DNA of 33,927 bases from Candidatus Binataceae bacterium (GTDB lineage Bacteria > Desulfobacterota > Binatia > Binatales > Binataceae), in contig DATJXN010000050.1 of the NCBI GenBank assembly GCA_035500095.1, positions 1-33,927 of the forward strand, read 5' to 3'. A program made the position numbers and the translations under genes. The notes under the pieces were generated by a model. The model ran no database searches. It was given only the letters and a program-made list of their open reading frames with translations, and was not told the DNA's origin. Numbering within the stretch: position 1 is the stretch's first letter; every line of letters starts with the position of its first letter. This document shows, piece by piece, positions 1 to 8,084 of this stretch.

Positions 1-27
1 AGTCAAGTGCTCATGCGCAGCTGCCGA

Positions 28-390
28 TCAGGACGGCTCCGGCGGCTTGTCCCCTGCTCGCCACGTGCCCTCACCGCCCCCCGATTGGATCGAGCGACGA
101 ACCCGGCGTACGTCTTCAGGCGATTGTCGGCCGGGCATGCCCAATCCACGCATCAACACGTTGGTCAGCTCGGAGGTCAGACGGTCCCGCAACGTGGGCA
201 GATCGCCCACCTGTGCATCCAGCACCCGGTCCACCTGCTCCCGCGAGAAACCCTCGGCGACGAAGATGTCCACCAGCCCAACCAGTCCCACCGTGCCGCC
301 CGCCTGCTCGACGATTCTGGCCACTTTGCCACAGACCGGACAGGTCCGGCGGATCAGTCCGGCCCATCGCCGGCAATAGAGGCAGCGCAT
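28..390 (-). CDS. small CxxC zinc-ribbon protein of unknown function
   Basis: A 120-residue protein with two CxxC pairs at its N-terminus (C3/C6 and C17/C20), which reads as a four-cysteine zinc ribbon. The rest is a helical segment of about 70 residues and a basic, Gly/Pro-rich tail. I do not recognise the family. The ATG at 388-390 was chosen over an upstream in-frame start at 417 because GAGGAG lies 6 nt before it, and because it puts the first Cys pair directly after the start, as is usual for short zinc-ribbon proteins. It is transcribed away from the iron permease at 631, and the 240-bp gap between them holds a Fur-box palindrome, so it could be co-regulated by iron. That link is inference. 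Confidence 0.6.
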   Translation of the reverse strand: MRCLYCRRWAGLIRRTCPVCGKVARIVEQAGGTVGLVGLVDIFVAEGFSREQVDRVLDAQVGDLPTLRDRLTSELTNVLMRGLGMPGRQSPEDVRRVRRSIQSGGGEGTWRAGDKPPEPS

Positions 391-529
391 CCGGTGCTCC
401 TCAACCGACCTCCCCAAAGCGAAAGCGGGCGCGCGCCCTCGCAGGCCCGCTGCCCCGCTTTGATGTCGAAATTACACCGGCTCATGATGCGCGGCAAGCA
501 GGGTCGGCTTGGGTGCGCGCCGATTCGCC

Positions 530-556
530 TTGACACCGCGAGCGCGGCCGTAATAG
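530..556 (+). promoter_or_regulatory. putative sigma70-type promoter for the iron permease
   Basis: A perfect TTGACA at 530-535 is followed after 15 nt by TAATAG at 551-556. The spacer is shorter than the ideal 17 nt, so the exact -10 is uncertain. The Fur-like palindrome begins 5 nt downstream, over the expected transcription start. Confidence 0.4.
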
Positions 557-560
557 GGTT

Positions 561-581
561 AATTGAGAATGGTTCTCAATT
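561..581. promoter_or_regulatory. Fur-box-like operator
   Basis: A perfect 9-3-9 inverted repeat: AATTGAGAA, three bases, TTCTCAATT. The core at 564-578 fits the 7-1-7 Fur consensus form TGAGAATNATTCTCA with one mismatch. It lies between the candidate promoter and the FTR1 permease, so repression by an iron-loaded Fur-family regulator is the natural reading. It is also the only such palindrome I saw in the window. Confidence 0.75.
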
Positions 582-630
582 AGAAGATCGCGTGACGGAG
601 CTATAAGGCGTCAGGGGTCCAGGAATACAA

Positions 631-1479
631 GTGCCCACGGTTTTGCCCTATTTCGTATATTCTTTCGGCATCCTGGTTCGCGAAGGTTCCGAAGCTCTCC
701 TGGTGATCATCGCCCTCCTGGCCGCAGTCCGCGAGGCCGGGCAGGAACGGTGTGCGCGCGATATCTATACCGGGGCCCTGATCGCAATCGGGCTCAGCCT
801 CGTACTGGCATGGGCGGTCAATCATCTCATCGCCGACAATACCAGCGACACCCTTGAAGGCATCTTCCAGTTGCTCGCCGCGGCGACGCTCTTTTACGTG
901 AGTTCATGGCTGACGGCGCGCAGCCAGAGCGACCGCTGGCGCGCCTTCCTGCACAACAAGGTCGAGGCCTCGCGCGACATCGCCGGGCCGTCAATCGCGC
1001 TTGGGCTGACGGCGTTCCTGGCGGTGATGCGCGAGGGCGCCGAAACCATCGTTTTCTTCCAGGCTCTGCTTGGCGGCGCGACCGAGACGGTCGAGCGTCA
1101 TGCCGTGCTCGTGGGCTTGGTGGCCGGCGCGGTCGCGCTCGCGATAATTTTCATGGTCCTGCGCAAGGCGGCCTTCCGGATACCACTCGGCTCGTTCTTC
1201 ACCGCAACTTCTGTGCTGCTCTACGCGATGGCGGTTGTCTTCGTCGGCCAGGGGATCGCGAGCTTCCAGGAATCGGGCGTGCTACGCGCCACTTTCGTTG
1301 ACTATGTGCCGACCATCCAGGTGCTCGGACTCTTCCCCACGGTGCAGACGCTGGCGGCGCAGGCCGGGATGCTGGCGCTGGCGGTGCTGGCCTTGCTGGT
1401 CCCGGTTCGCGCGGCGAGACGCAAGGTGAGCGCCGCACCGGCAGCGGCCGCAAGCAAAGTCACTCCGCGCGTCGCCTAG
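631..1479 (+). CDS. FTR1-family iron permease (EfeU-like)
   Basis: An integral membrane protein of 282 residues, close to the usual length of bacterial EfeU. It has about seven hydrophobic segments and both REGxE signatures of the FTR1 family, at residues 17-21 (REGSE) and 134-138 (REGAE). In yeast Ftr1 these motifs carry iron through the membrane. There is no N-terminal periplasmic extension of the kind seen in long FTR1 proteins, and no EfeO, EfeB or multicopper oxidase gene lies next to it, so it may work alone or with a partner elsewhere. The start is GTG, with AGGA 6 nt upstream. The upstream Fur box predicts induction when iron is scarce. Ferrous or ferric iron is the likely substrate; other metals cannot be excluded from sequence alone. 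Confidence 0.88.
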   Translation: MPTVLPYFVYSFGILVREGSEALLVIIALLAAVREAGQERCARDIYTGALIAIGLSLVLAWAVNHLIADNTSDTLEGIFQLLAAATLFYVSSWLTARSQSDRWRAFLHNKVEASRDIAGPSIALGLTAFLAVMREGAETIVFFQALLGGATETVERHAVLVGLVAGAVALAIIFMVLRKAAFRIPLGSFFTATSVLLYAMAVVFVGQGIASFQESGVLRATFVDYVPTIQVLGLFPTVQTLAAQAGMLALAVLALLVPVRAARRKVSAAPAAAASKVTPRVA

Positions 1480-1615
1480 ACGCAAACGCCGCGCGCGTTC
1501 GCGCAAGCCTTTTTCCGTCGACTCGCATTGCGTCCGCGTGAATCCATATTTCGCGCCACGATATTGCCCGCGCATCGCGAAAGCTGTACGCAGTTGTTCC
1601 TGAGGAATGTGCGCG

Positions 1616-2425
1616 ATGCCATCTGCCAACGACCCGGCCACCAACGATCCGGCCCATCCGGCGTCCGGCGAAACCGCAGCGCCCCAGGCCGCCCCTGCAG
1701 CGCCGCCCGCGCGCAGCGTCATCGAACTCGTATGGGGCGGGGCTGCCACCGCGATGGCCGTGCTGTACACGGCGATTTTCGCGCCACTCGCCGCCCTGGC
1801 CGGGCTCCTCGGCCACCCTCACCTGGCGACGCCGATCACGCGCACCTGGGGCCGGCTAATCCTCTGGACCTGCGGCGTCAAGCTCGAGATCGATGGGCTT
1901 GAGAATCTGGCCGGTCTCGGTACCTACGTTCTCGTCTCCAACCATCAGAGTTTCTTCGACATCTTTGCGATCTGCGCCCGGATGCCCGGGCATCCGCGTT
2001 TCGTGGCGAAGCGCGAGCTGGAAAAAATTCCGGTGGTAGGCATGGCGATGCGCCGCGCGGGACACGTTATGATCGACCGCGCCAAGGGCGGCCAGGCAAT
2101 TCGCAAGGCGGTCAAGGCCGTGCGCGACGGCTTCTCAATCATCGTTTTTGCCGAGGGCACGCGTTACAGTGACAATTGCGTGCATCCGTTCAACGACGGG
2201 GCGGCCTGGCTTGCGATCGCTACGCGACAAAAGTGCGTGCCGATGGCGATTAGCGGCAGCGCCAGCTTCTTTCCCCGCGGCGCTCGAATCGTGCGGCCGG
2301 GGCGGCGGATGCGGATGGCGATCGGGCCGGCCATCGACACCGCCCTACTGCACGGCGCCGACCGCGAAGCGCTGACCCGCCAACTGGAAGAAAGCGTGCG
2401 CGCGCTCTTTGTCGCCAAAGTCTAG
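1616..2425 (+). CDS. plsC: 1-acyl-sn-glycerol-3-phosphate acyltransferase family protein
   Basis: A PlsC-type (LPLAT) acyltransferase of 269 residues, expected to acylate lysophosphatidic acid to phosphatidic acid at the inner face of the membrane. With M1 at 1616, the HX4D catalytic motif is H110 to D115 (NHQSFFD) and the acceptor-binding EGTR motif is residues 180-183. A hydrophobic segment at about residues 38-66 should anchor it. An ATG nine bases earlier (1607) directly abuts the GAGGA sequence, leaving no room for a ribosome, so the ATG at 1616, with 9 nt spacing, is preferred. The first 35 residues are Ala/Pro-rich and not conserved in the family. It is convergent with the VOC gene downstream. 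The acyl acceptor could also be another lysolipid. Confidence 0.88.
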   Translation: MPSANDPATNDPAHPASGETAAPQAAPAAPPARSVIELVWGGAATAMAVLYTAIFAPLAALAGLLGHPHLATPITRTWGRLILWTCGVKLEIDGLENLAGLGTYVLVSNHQSFFDIFAICARMPGHPRFVAKRELEKIPVVGMAMRRAGHVMIDRAKGGQAIRKAVKAVRDGFSIIVFAEGTRYSDNCVHPFNDGAAWLAIATRQKCVPMAISGSASFFPRGARIVRPGRRMRMAIGPAIDTALLHGADREALTRQLEESVRALFVAKV

Positions 2426-2503
2426 ACCGGCTGACAGCCTCGCGCGTCGGGCGGCTGGCGCCTTCGCTCGCCTCACGCCGCAGCGAGTTTTACGATGCGG
2501 AGA

Positions 2504-2878
2504 TCAGACCTTGCGGTCGAAGATGAACAGCGGAACCTGGTTGGCGATCTTCGGGTCGATCGCAATCACGCGGCGTCCCTGATCGATCTTCGGGGACGGC
2601 GCCTCGAGACCCGCATTTTTGAGCGCCGCCAGAACCTGCTGGACGTCTTCCGTCTCGAGCCACAGTCCTGCGAGACCCTCGCCGCTCGCGGCAATCGTCG
2701 CAGCTGCGGCGGCGCCAGCGATCAAACGGATTTCCGCGCCGCCCACCTTGAGCGTCGCGGTATCGCCGCCGGAGGCGGATTTCAATTCAAAGCCGAAATT
2801 GCTCTGGTAGGTCCTGACCGCATCGCCAAGATCGCTCGTCGCAACTTCCAGCGCATCGAAACGTTTCATCAGTGCCAT
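2504..2878 (-). CDS. VOC (glyoxalase/dioxygenase fold) family protein
   Basis: A 124-residue single-domain protein of the vicinal oxygen chelate superfamily. It shows the paired beta-alpha-beta-beta-beta pattern: an opening strand with LEVATSDL near residue 10, a first module ending around residue 55, and a second module starting near GLWLETEDV with the usual phrase placing a helix before the C-terminal strands. The metal ligands typical of glyoxalase I are not obvious, so no reaction is assigned. It is the last gene of a minus-strand run of methyltransferase, cupredoxin-like protein and VOC protein, 54 bp after the cupredoxin-like gene. The ATG at 2878 has only a weak AG-rich leader; an ATG three codons later is also possible. 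Confidence 0.75.
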   Translation of the reverse strand: MALMKRFDALEVATSDLGDAVRTYQSNFGFELKSASGGDTATLKVGGAEIRLIAGAAAAATIAASGEGLAGLWLETEDVQQVLAALKNAGLEAPSPKIDQGRRVIAIDPKIANQVPLFIFDRKV

Positions 2879-2932
2879 CGTTCTTAACCGTCGCGCGACC
2901 GTCGCCCTGCTTAGGTCCGGGTTTCCGCACCC

Positions 2933-3682
2933 TTACTGCTTGCCGAGGCGCATCGAAAAATCCACGGTCGCGGTCTTGCCCGGCTCGACCGTCACTTTGC
3001 GCCTTTGCGTGCCGAGTTTTTCCTGCCACACCTCGAGTGTGTAGGTCCCCGGCGGAACATCCTTTATCGCGAATTTACCTCCGCCGCCGGTCACCGCATA
3101 GTACGGATTGCCCGCGACGAACCACCATCCGTGCATCCAGTTGTGCGCGTCGCAGCCGACCTCGATCAACTCGGGATACTTCAGCGGCGCGGTCGTGATC
3201 ACGCGCTTGAACGGCGGCTGCGCCATGTCGAGCGCGGGATTTAGCTTCGACTCGGTGCGAACACTATGCAGAATGCCGTCGGAGTTGACGATATCGATCG
3301 TACTGCCGGCGGGAAGCGCCAGCACGTGCGGCTTGTATTCGCATCCCTCCTGATCGAAATTCACGTCCTTGAGCGGGACCAGCGGCGCGCCCGCGGCGAT
3401 GTCGGCGACGCTGACGACGGCGTTCTGGACGCCGCCATCGGCGCCCACAACCAGGCTCTCGTCATAGTGCGGCGCGGCGCCGCAGACCTCGCGATCCTTG
3501 CTGATCTCGACCGGCTGGCGCGGCGGCGGCATGCCGTCGAACCGGACAGTGCCGGCGATCGCGCCGCCATCCTTGACCGCCTCGGCCTGATAGGTGCGCG
3601 CACGGACCGCGAGCGCAAGCGATGCGATAACGATGGCGGCGGCGAGAGCGGCGGGAGCGAAGAGACCGGACCTATAGCGCAA
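2933..3682 (-). CDS. secreted cupredoxin-like protein with a C-terminal carboxypeptidase-regulatory-like domain
   Basis: A 249-residue exported protein. Residues 1-30 form a signal peptide or anchor (basic start, then an Ala/Val/Leu-rich core). The middle resembles a type 1 copper domain: H139 in NSDGILHS, then C177, H180 and M183/H184 in the segment GCDAHNWMH, matching the His...Cys-x2-His-x2-Met spacing of short-loop cupredoxins. Residues about 195-245 look like a beta-sandwich of the carboxypeptidase regulatory type (GGKFAIKDVPPGTYTLEVW). Extra cysteines C67 and C114 may form a disulfide. The start is TTG at 3680-3682, supported by GAGAGG 6 nt upstream. Similar proteins are usually annotated only as domain-containing periplasmic proteins; electron transfer or copper binding is inference. 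The methyltransferase gene ends 24 bp upstream. Confidence 0.75.
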   Translation of the reverse strand: MRYRSGLFAPAALAAAIVIASLALAVRARTYQAEAVKDGGAIAGTVRFDGMPPPRQPVEISKDREVCGAAPHYDESLVVGADGGVQNAVVSVADIAAGAPLVPLKDVNFDQEGCEYKPHVLALPAGSTIDIVNSDGILHSVRTESKLNPALDMAQPPFKRVITTAPLKYPELIEVGCDAHNWMHGWWFVAGNPYYAVTGGGGKFAIKDVPPGTYTLEVWQEKLGTQRRKVTVEPGKTATVDFSMRLGKQ

Positions 3683-3706
3683 AAGCTGCCTCTCAAGGCC
3701 GCCCTG

Positions 3707-4327
3707 CTAGACGGCGAGCTTGGTGGCGATCACGACGCGATGAAACGAGAAGCGCGCGATACGCTCGTTGCGCTCGACATGAATCTTGTGGCCGTCGAGC
3801 ACATCGCTCACGCGCAGCCGCGTCGTCCATCCGAGATGCCGGGTCAGCGGATTGGCGGCCCACACGAGCGAGTAAAGCAGCGGGTTGTCGCTCGCGAAAT
3901 GATTGATCATGACGATCTTGCCGCCGGGCTTACATACCCGCACCATCTCCTGCATCATGCGCAGCGGATCCGGCACCACCGTCATCACGTGAAACGTCGT
4001 CACCCAATCGACGCTATTGTCAGGAAATTCGAGGTTGAGCGCGTCGCCCCGGCGGACATCGACATGGCTCCAGCCGTTCTCGCGCGTCTTCTTGATCGCG
4101 AGCGCCAGCATGTCGGCCGACGGATCGATCCCGATGATTTTGACGTAGGGCGGGTAGGCGTCGAGCGAAATGCCGGTGCCCACCCCGACTTCGAGCACCT
4201 GCTGGCCCGGCCGCAGGTTGAGCTGCTCGATTATCTCGTGCTCGTGATCGACGAAGATGCGGCCGAACGTATGGTCGTAGAAACGTGCCAGGTCGGAATA
4301 GACGCGGCTCTGATGCGGTTCGCCCAT
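3707..4327 (-). CDS. class I SAM-dependent methyltransferase, possibly phospholipid N-methyltransferase
   Basis: A 206-residue Rossmann-fold methyltransferase. Motif I is VLEVGVGTG at residues 44-52, the ribose-binding acidic strand is GIDPSADML at 66-74, and an aspartate after DVRRGDA marks the adenine-binding region. The N-terminus (RVYSDLARFYDHTFG) and overall length resemble the PmtA-type phosphatidylethanolamine N-methyltransferases of alphaproteobacteria, but the same layout occurs in other UbiE-like enzymes, so the substrate is uncertain. The ATG at 4327 has GAGGT about 10 nt upstream. It is the first gene of the minus-strand set that continues into the cupredoxin-like and VOC genes. 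Confidence 0.82.
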   Translation of the reverse strand: MGEPHQSRVYSDLARFYDHTFGRIFVDHEHEIIEQLNLRPGQQVLEVGVGTGISLDAYPPYVKIIGIDPSADMLALAIKKTRENGWSHVDVRRGDALNLEFPDNSVDWVTTFHVMTVVPDPLRMMQEMVRVCKPGGKIVMINHFASDNPLLYSLVWAANPLTRHLGWTTRLRVSDVLDGHKIHVERNERIARFSFHRVVIATKLAV

Positions 4328-4417
4328 CGCTAGTACTACCTCAAGCCTCCTTGCGGAATGCAGCGCGCCTGCAGGAATACAGCGCGCGCATCCTTCAAAC
4401 TTTTCCCCGCTTCGGCG

Positions 4418-4612
4418 CTAGGCTGCCGCGTTGATGCCGCGCGTCTGACGCTTGAACGACGCGATGTCCCGCTTGCGAAAGCGCCACTGCCGTCCTTTCT
4501 TGAACGCGGGCAGGATGTTGCGGCGTGCGAATTCGTTGACGGTGTCGGGACTCAAATCGAGCAGAAATGCCACTTCCCGGGAGTTCAAAAGCACGTCGTC
4601 TTTGTCTGCCAT
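4418..4612 (-). CDS. excisionase/BldC-type helix-turn-helix protein
   Basis: A 64-residue protein that is almost entirely a winged helix-turn-helix of the excisionase (HTH_17, MerR-like) type: LNSREVAFLLDLSPDTVNEF followed by a recognition segment, then the wing GRQWRFRKRDIASF. Such proteins bind DNA as dimers and may be phage excisionases or small chromosomal regulators like BldC. The frame is open further upstream, but the ATG at 4612 begins the conserved domain and the upstream 42 codons contain a candidate promoter. No integrase or phage gene is nearby, so a regulatory role is more likely than excision. It sits where secF would be expected downstream of secD. Confidence 0.72.
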   Translation of the reverse strand: MADKDDVLLNSREVAFLLDLSPDTVNEFARRNILPAFKKGRQWRFRKRDIASFKRQTRGINAAA

Positions 4613-4638
4613 GGGTCGTGCTCTAAAGCTCGCGGTTT

Positions 4639-4665
4639 TTAATATGAACCCTTTTATGAAGTCAA
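4639..4665 (-). promoter_or_regulatory. candidate promoter for the small HTH gene
   Basis: On the minus strand, TTGACT (4665-4660) is followed after 15 nt by TATTAA (4644-4639) in an unusually AT-rich stretch. The resulting leader to the ATG at 4612 would be about 20 nt. The boxes are imperfect and the spacer is short. Confidence 0.35.
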
Positions 4666-4773
4666 GGTATTGTGGCAAAATGCCGCCCAAACCGCCATGG
4701 CCTTGCGTGGTCGTGTTCGCCAACAGGCCGTCGGTCAACCGTCAGTGCGCAAATTAACGTGCTATAATTACAT

Positions 4774-6447
4774 TCAGACGCTAATAGTATTAAGTCGGCG
4801 CGCCGAAATCAGATGATCGTACCAAGCTCGCGTCACCACGAAACAGGAGAAAACGCCCGTCAGCACGCCGACGCAGAGCGTCACCGCAAAACCCTTCACC
4901 GGACCAGTTCCGAACTGGAAGAGGATCAGACCGGCGACGAAGGTCGAGATATTGGAGTCGCGAATCGCCGACCATGCGCGCTCGTAGCCGAGGCGCACGG
5001 CCTCGCGCGGCGTCTTGCCCAGGCGCAACTCCTCGCGCATCCGTTCGTTGACCAGCACGTTGGCGTCAACCGACATTCCGAGCGTGAGTACGATGCCGGC
5101 GATGCCTGGCAGGGTCAGGGTCGCCTGCAGCGCCGCCATCACACAGATCAGCAGCAGAATGTTGAGCGAGAGGCCGAAGTCGGCGAGCAGGCCGGCGCCG
5201 CTGTAGTAAAGCGCCATGAAGATCAGCACCACGAGCGCGCCGACCACGAACGACAGCTCGCCCTCGTGAATCGAATCGCGCCCGAGCGACGGTCCGACCG
5301 TGCGCTCTTCGATAATCTCGACCGGCGCCGGCAGGGCGCCTGAGCGCAGCACGATCGCAAGTTCGTGCGCCTCGTCGTAGGTGAAGCTGCCGGTTATCTG
5401 CACGTGGCCGCCGGGAATCGGCTCTCTGATGACCGGTGCGGAATAGACTACGTTGTCGAGCACGATCGCGATCTTGCGGCCGACGTTGGCCGAAGTGATG
5501 GCGCCGAAAATCTGCGCGCCGCGCTGATCGAGATCGACGCTGACGTACGGACCCTCGAGCTGGGCCCCGGGGCGCACGCGCGCGTCGGTGATGGTATCGC
5601 CGGTGAGCAGCACCGGGGACTCGATCAGGTATGGCTCGCGGCCGCCGCGGCTGGCCGGGCCGTAGAGAACTTCATCCCCCGGCGGCGGTCCGTCGCGCAG
5701 CGCGTCCGACACCGGATGATTGTCGTCCACCAGCTTGAACTGCAGCACGCCGGTCTTGCCGATCAGCTCCTTGGCGCGCTCGGGGTCCTGGATCCCGGGC
5801 AGCTGCACCAGGATCTCGTCGTTGCCTTCCTGGGCGATCGTGGTTTCGCGCACGCCGAGCTGGTCGATACGATTGCGAATCGTCTCGAGCGCCTGCTCCA
5901 TCGCATTGCGGCGCACCTGATCCAGCTCCATCGGCCGAAAGGTCATCTGGTAGGCCGGCCCGGCGTCGCCCGAGTTCGGCGCGAGGCCGACCACCATGTC
6001 GGAAAAGACCTTGCTTGCGAGGTCAAGATACGCGCTCCGCTCGTCTGCGCTCGCGAGCGTCACTCTCACCGAGGTAGCGTCCGAGGCGACGTTCTTAACC
6101 TCGAGCTTGTTCTGCTTCATCTCCTGCTTGACGTCTTCGGCGACGCGGCGCAGTTGAGTCTTGACCGCCTCGTCGACTTTGACCTCGAGCAGAAGATGGG
6201 TGCCGCCCTGGAGATCGAGTCCGAGCTGGATCTTCGGAGTCGGAATGGTGTTGGTCCACCAGTCGGGCAGCGCGCCGCTGATGCTGGGCAGCAGGACCAG
6301 CACGGCGAGGAAAGTCAGCGCCACGGCGAGATAGAGCCGGGTGCGTCCGCTGCCCCCGGTGAAGTGCAGCCACAAAAAGGCGCCCGCCACCGCGAGCAGG
6401 ACAATTATCGGGATAAAATCGGCGTTGGCGTTTGCTGCGTTTTCCAC
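4774..6447 (-). CDS. secD: protein translocase subunit SecD
   Basis: The SecD half of the SecDF motor, which uses the proton gradient to pull secreted proteins through SecYEG. At 557 residues it has GLDLQGG at 76-82 (start of the P1 periplasmic domain), a long periplasmic region to about 395, then the C-terminal RND-type membrane block with GMSVDANVLVNER at about 457-469. It differs in having a second hydrophobic segment at the extreme N-terminus (about residues 11-29) before the usual first helix (about 37-57). The start is GTG with an AG-rich but weak leader; no plausible start exists between the two helices. It follows yajC by 68 bp. The next gene downstream is a small HTH gene, not secF. 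Confidence 0.95.
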   Translation of the reverse strand: MENAANANADFIPIIVLLAVAGAFLWLHFTGGSGRTRLYLAVALTFLAVLVLLPSISGALPDWWTNTIPTPKIQLGLDLQGGTHLLLEVKVDEAVKTQLRRVAEDVKQEMKQNKLEVKNVASDATSVRVTLASADERSAYLDLASKVFSDMVVGLAPNSGDAGPAYQMTFRPMELDQVRRNAMEQALETIRNRIDQLGVRETTIAQEGNDEILVQLPGIQDPERAKELIGKTGVLQFKLVDDNHPVSDALRDGPPPGDEVLYGPASRGGREPYLIESPVLLTGDTITDARVRPGAQLEGPYVSVDLDQRGAQIFGAITSANVGRKIAIVLDNVVYSAPVIREPIPGGHVQITGSFTYDEAHELAIVLRSGALPAPVEIIEERTVGPSLGRDSIHEGELSFVVGALVVLIFMALYYSGAGLLADFGLSLNILLLICVMAALQATLTLPGIAGIVLTLGMSVDANVLVNERMREELRLGKTPREAVRLGYERAWSAIRDSNISTFVAGLILFQFGTGPVKGFAVTLCVGVLTGVFSCFVVTRAWYDHLISARRLNTISV

Positions 6448-6515
6448 TGTTCTACTTTTTCACTTCTTTACTTTTTCGACGGACTCCGCAAAACCGGCCT
6501 GAACGCACGCCGCGA

Positions 6516-6887
6516 TTACTCCGCCTTCTGATTCTTGCCGGCCGGAGCCTTGCCGTAACTCGAAAGCCCAGTTATCTGGCTGCGCTCGACCCGCACGCGC
6601 ACGTTCGGCGCGATCTCCAGCACGACAACCTTCTCGCCGATCTCGCTTACCCGGCCCAGCAGCCCGCCGGCGGTCACGACCTCGTCGTTGCGCTTGAGCT
6701 TGGCCAGCATGTCGCGATGCTCGCGCGCCTTGGTGCTCTGGGGGCGCAGGAAGAACCAGTAAAAAGCAACGATCAGGAGGGCAAACGGCACACCCGGCCC
6801 GTACAGCAATTGATCGATAAGCGGCGGCTGAGCACCGGCGGCCGCCCCGCCAGCGCTTTGCGCCCACGCAATTCCTTCAAGAAACAT
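6516..6887 (-). CDS. yajC: preprotein translocase accessory subunit YajC
   Basis: A 123-residue single-span membrane protein. The transmembrane helix is at about residues 31-48 and ends in the family signature FYWFFLRPQ; the cytoplasmic part continues with the typical REHRDMLAKLKRNDEVVTAGG segment and a small beta domain. YajC associates with SecDF-SecYEG and with efflux pumps. The first 25 residues are Ala/Gly-rich, as in other YajC proteins. The ATG at 6887 lies 22 bp after the tgt stop, and the gene reads into secD, in the usual tgt-yajC-secD order. Confidence 0.95.
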   Translation of the reverse strand: MFLEGIAWAQSAGGAAAGAQPPLIDQLLYGPGVPFALLIVAFYWFFLRPQSTKAREHRDMLAKLKRNDEVVTAGGLLGRVSEIGEKVVVLEIAPNVRVRVERSQITGLSSYGKAPAGKNQKAE

Positions 6888-6909
6888 CGGCGACCATTTT
6901 ATCCTTTAT

Positions 6910-8076
6910 CTACTCCGGCTGCGCGCTTTGCCGGCGGCCTAGCCGCGCCAGCGTGGCGGCCGCAAATTCCCGGTAAGTGCGAGATGCGATAGCAGCTTGC
7001 ATCCCGGCCATCAAGCGGGCGTAGAAGTAAAGATTATGTTCCGTTAGCGCGCGCGCCGCCAGAATCTCGCCCGAAATATATAGATGGCGCAGGTAGGCGC
7101 GGCTAAGCCGCTGACACGTGCGGCATCCGCAGCCCTCTTCCAGCGGCCGGGGGTCGCGGACATACACCGATTGCTTGATCGACAGGCGGCCGTCGCTCGT
7201 GAACGCGGAGCCATTGCGCGCGTTACGCGTCGGCAACACGCAATCGAACAGGTCATAGCCCATCCCGACCGCGGCGACCAGATCCTCCGGCGTGCCGACG
7301 CCCATCAGATAGCGCGGGTGTTCCGCCGGCAGCAAGGTCGCGCTCAGCGCAGCCATTTCGCGCATCTGTTCCTTCGGCTCGCCCACCGCAAGCCCTCCCG
7401 CCGCGAAGCCGTCGAACGGCATCGCGGTTATCTGCGCCGTGCTTCGCCGCCTGAGTTCCGGATAAACGCCGCCCTGGATTATCCCGAACAGCGCCTGATG
7501 CGGACTGCGCCGCGCCGCAACGCATCGCTCGGCCCATCGCGCCGTCAACTCCAGCGACGCAGCGACTCGCGCGCGCTCGGCCGGATACGGCGTGCATTCG
7601 TCGAGCGCCATCATCAGGTCCGAGCCGATCCGCTCCTGAATTCCGACTGTCCGCTCCGGCGTCAGCATGAACTCCGACCCGTCCAGGTGCGAGCGAAAAC
7701 GGATTCCGCCGTTATCGATCGCGTTAAGCCGCGCAAGGCTCATCGCCTGGAAGCCGCCGGAGTCGGTCAAAACCGCGCCGTCGAAGCCCATGAAGCGCCC
7801 GACCCCGCCAAGCTCTTCGATCAGCTCAGCTCCCGGCCGGAGCGCGAGATGGTAGGTGTTGGCGAGCACCAACCGGTAACCCAACTGCCATAGCTCCTCG
7901 GGCGCCATCGCCTTGACGGCGGCGCGGGTGCCGACCGGCATGAAGGCGGGAGTTGCGACCTCGCCGTGCGCGGTCGTCATCCGGCCCGCGCGCGCATCGC
8001 CGTCGCGCTCGAGGACTTCGAAGCCGAACCCCCGTAAACTGAACCGCGGCGCCGCGGCTTCTCGGTCGGATGGCAT
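6910..8076 (-). CDS. tgt: queuine tRNA-ribosyltransferase
   Basis: Tgt exchanges guanine-34 of GUN-anticodon tRNAs for the queuine precursor preQ1 in bacteria. The 388-residue protein has the catalytic general acid/base D105 in LTDSGGFQ, the nucleophile D278 in FDCVLPTRNARNG, the substrate-binding IIQGG at about 199-203, and the zinc site C316, C318, C321 and H347 (CxCx2Cx25H). The frame is open far upstream, but the ATG at 8076 was chosen because it follows the queA stop by 8 bp and gives the family length. It acts directly before QueA in queuosine synthesis, and the two genes form one operon. Confidence 0.96.
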   Translation of the reverse strand: MPSDREAAAPRFSLRGFGFEVLERDGDARAGRMTTAHGEVATPAFMPVGTRAAVKAMAPEELWQLGYRLVLANTYHLALRPGAELIEELGGVGRFMGFDGAVLTDSGGFQAMSLARLNAIDNGGIRFRSHLDGSEFMLTPERTVGIQERIGSDLMMALDECTPYPAERARVAASLELTARWAERCVAARRSPHQALFGIIQGGVYPELRRRSTAQITAMPFDGFAAGGLAVGEPKEQMREMAALSATLLPAEHPRYLMGVGTPEDLVAAVGMGYDLFDCVLPTRNARNGSAFTSDGRLSIKQSVYVRDPRPLEEGCGCRTCQRLSRAYLRHLYISGEILAARALTEHNLYFYARLMAGMQAAIASRTYREFAAATLARLGRRQSAQPE

Positions 8077-8084
8077 CTTCGCGC

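Noticed and set aside
1491..1514. Short hairpin followed by TTTTT after the iron permease
   Set aside because: The stem has only five G-C pairs and five bases separate it from the T-run; too weak to call a terminator.
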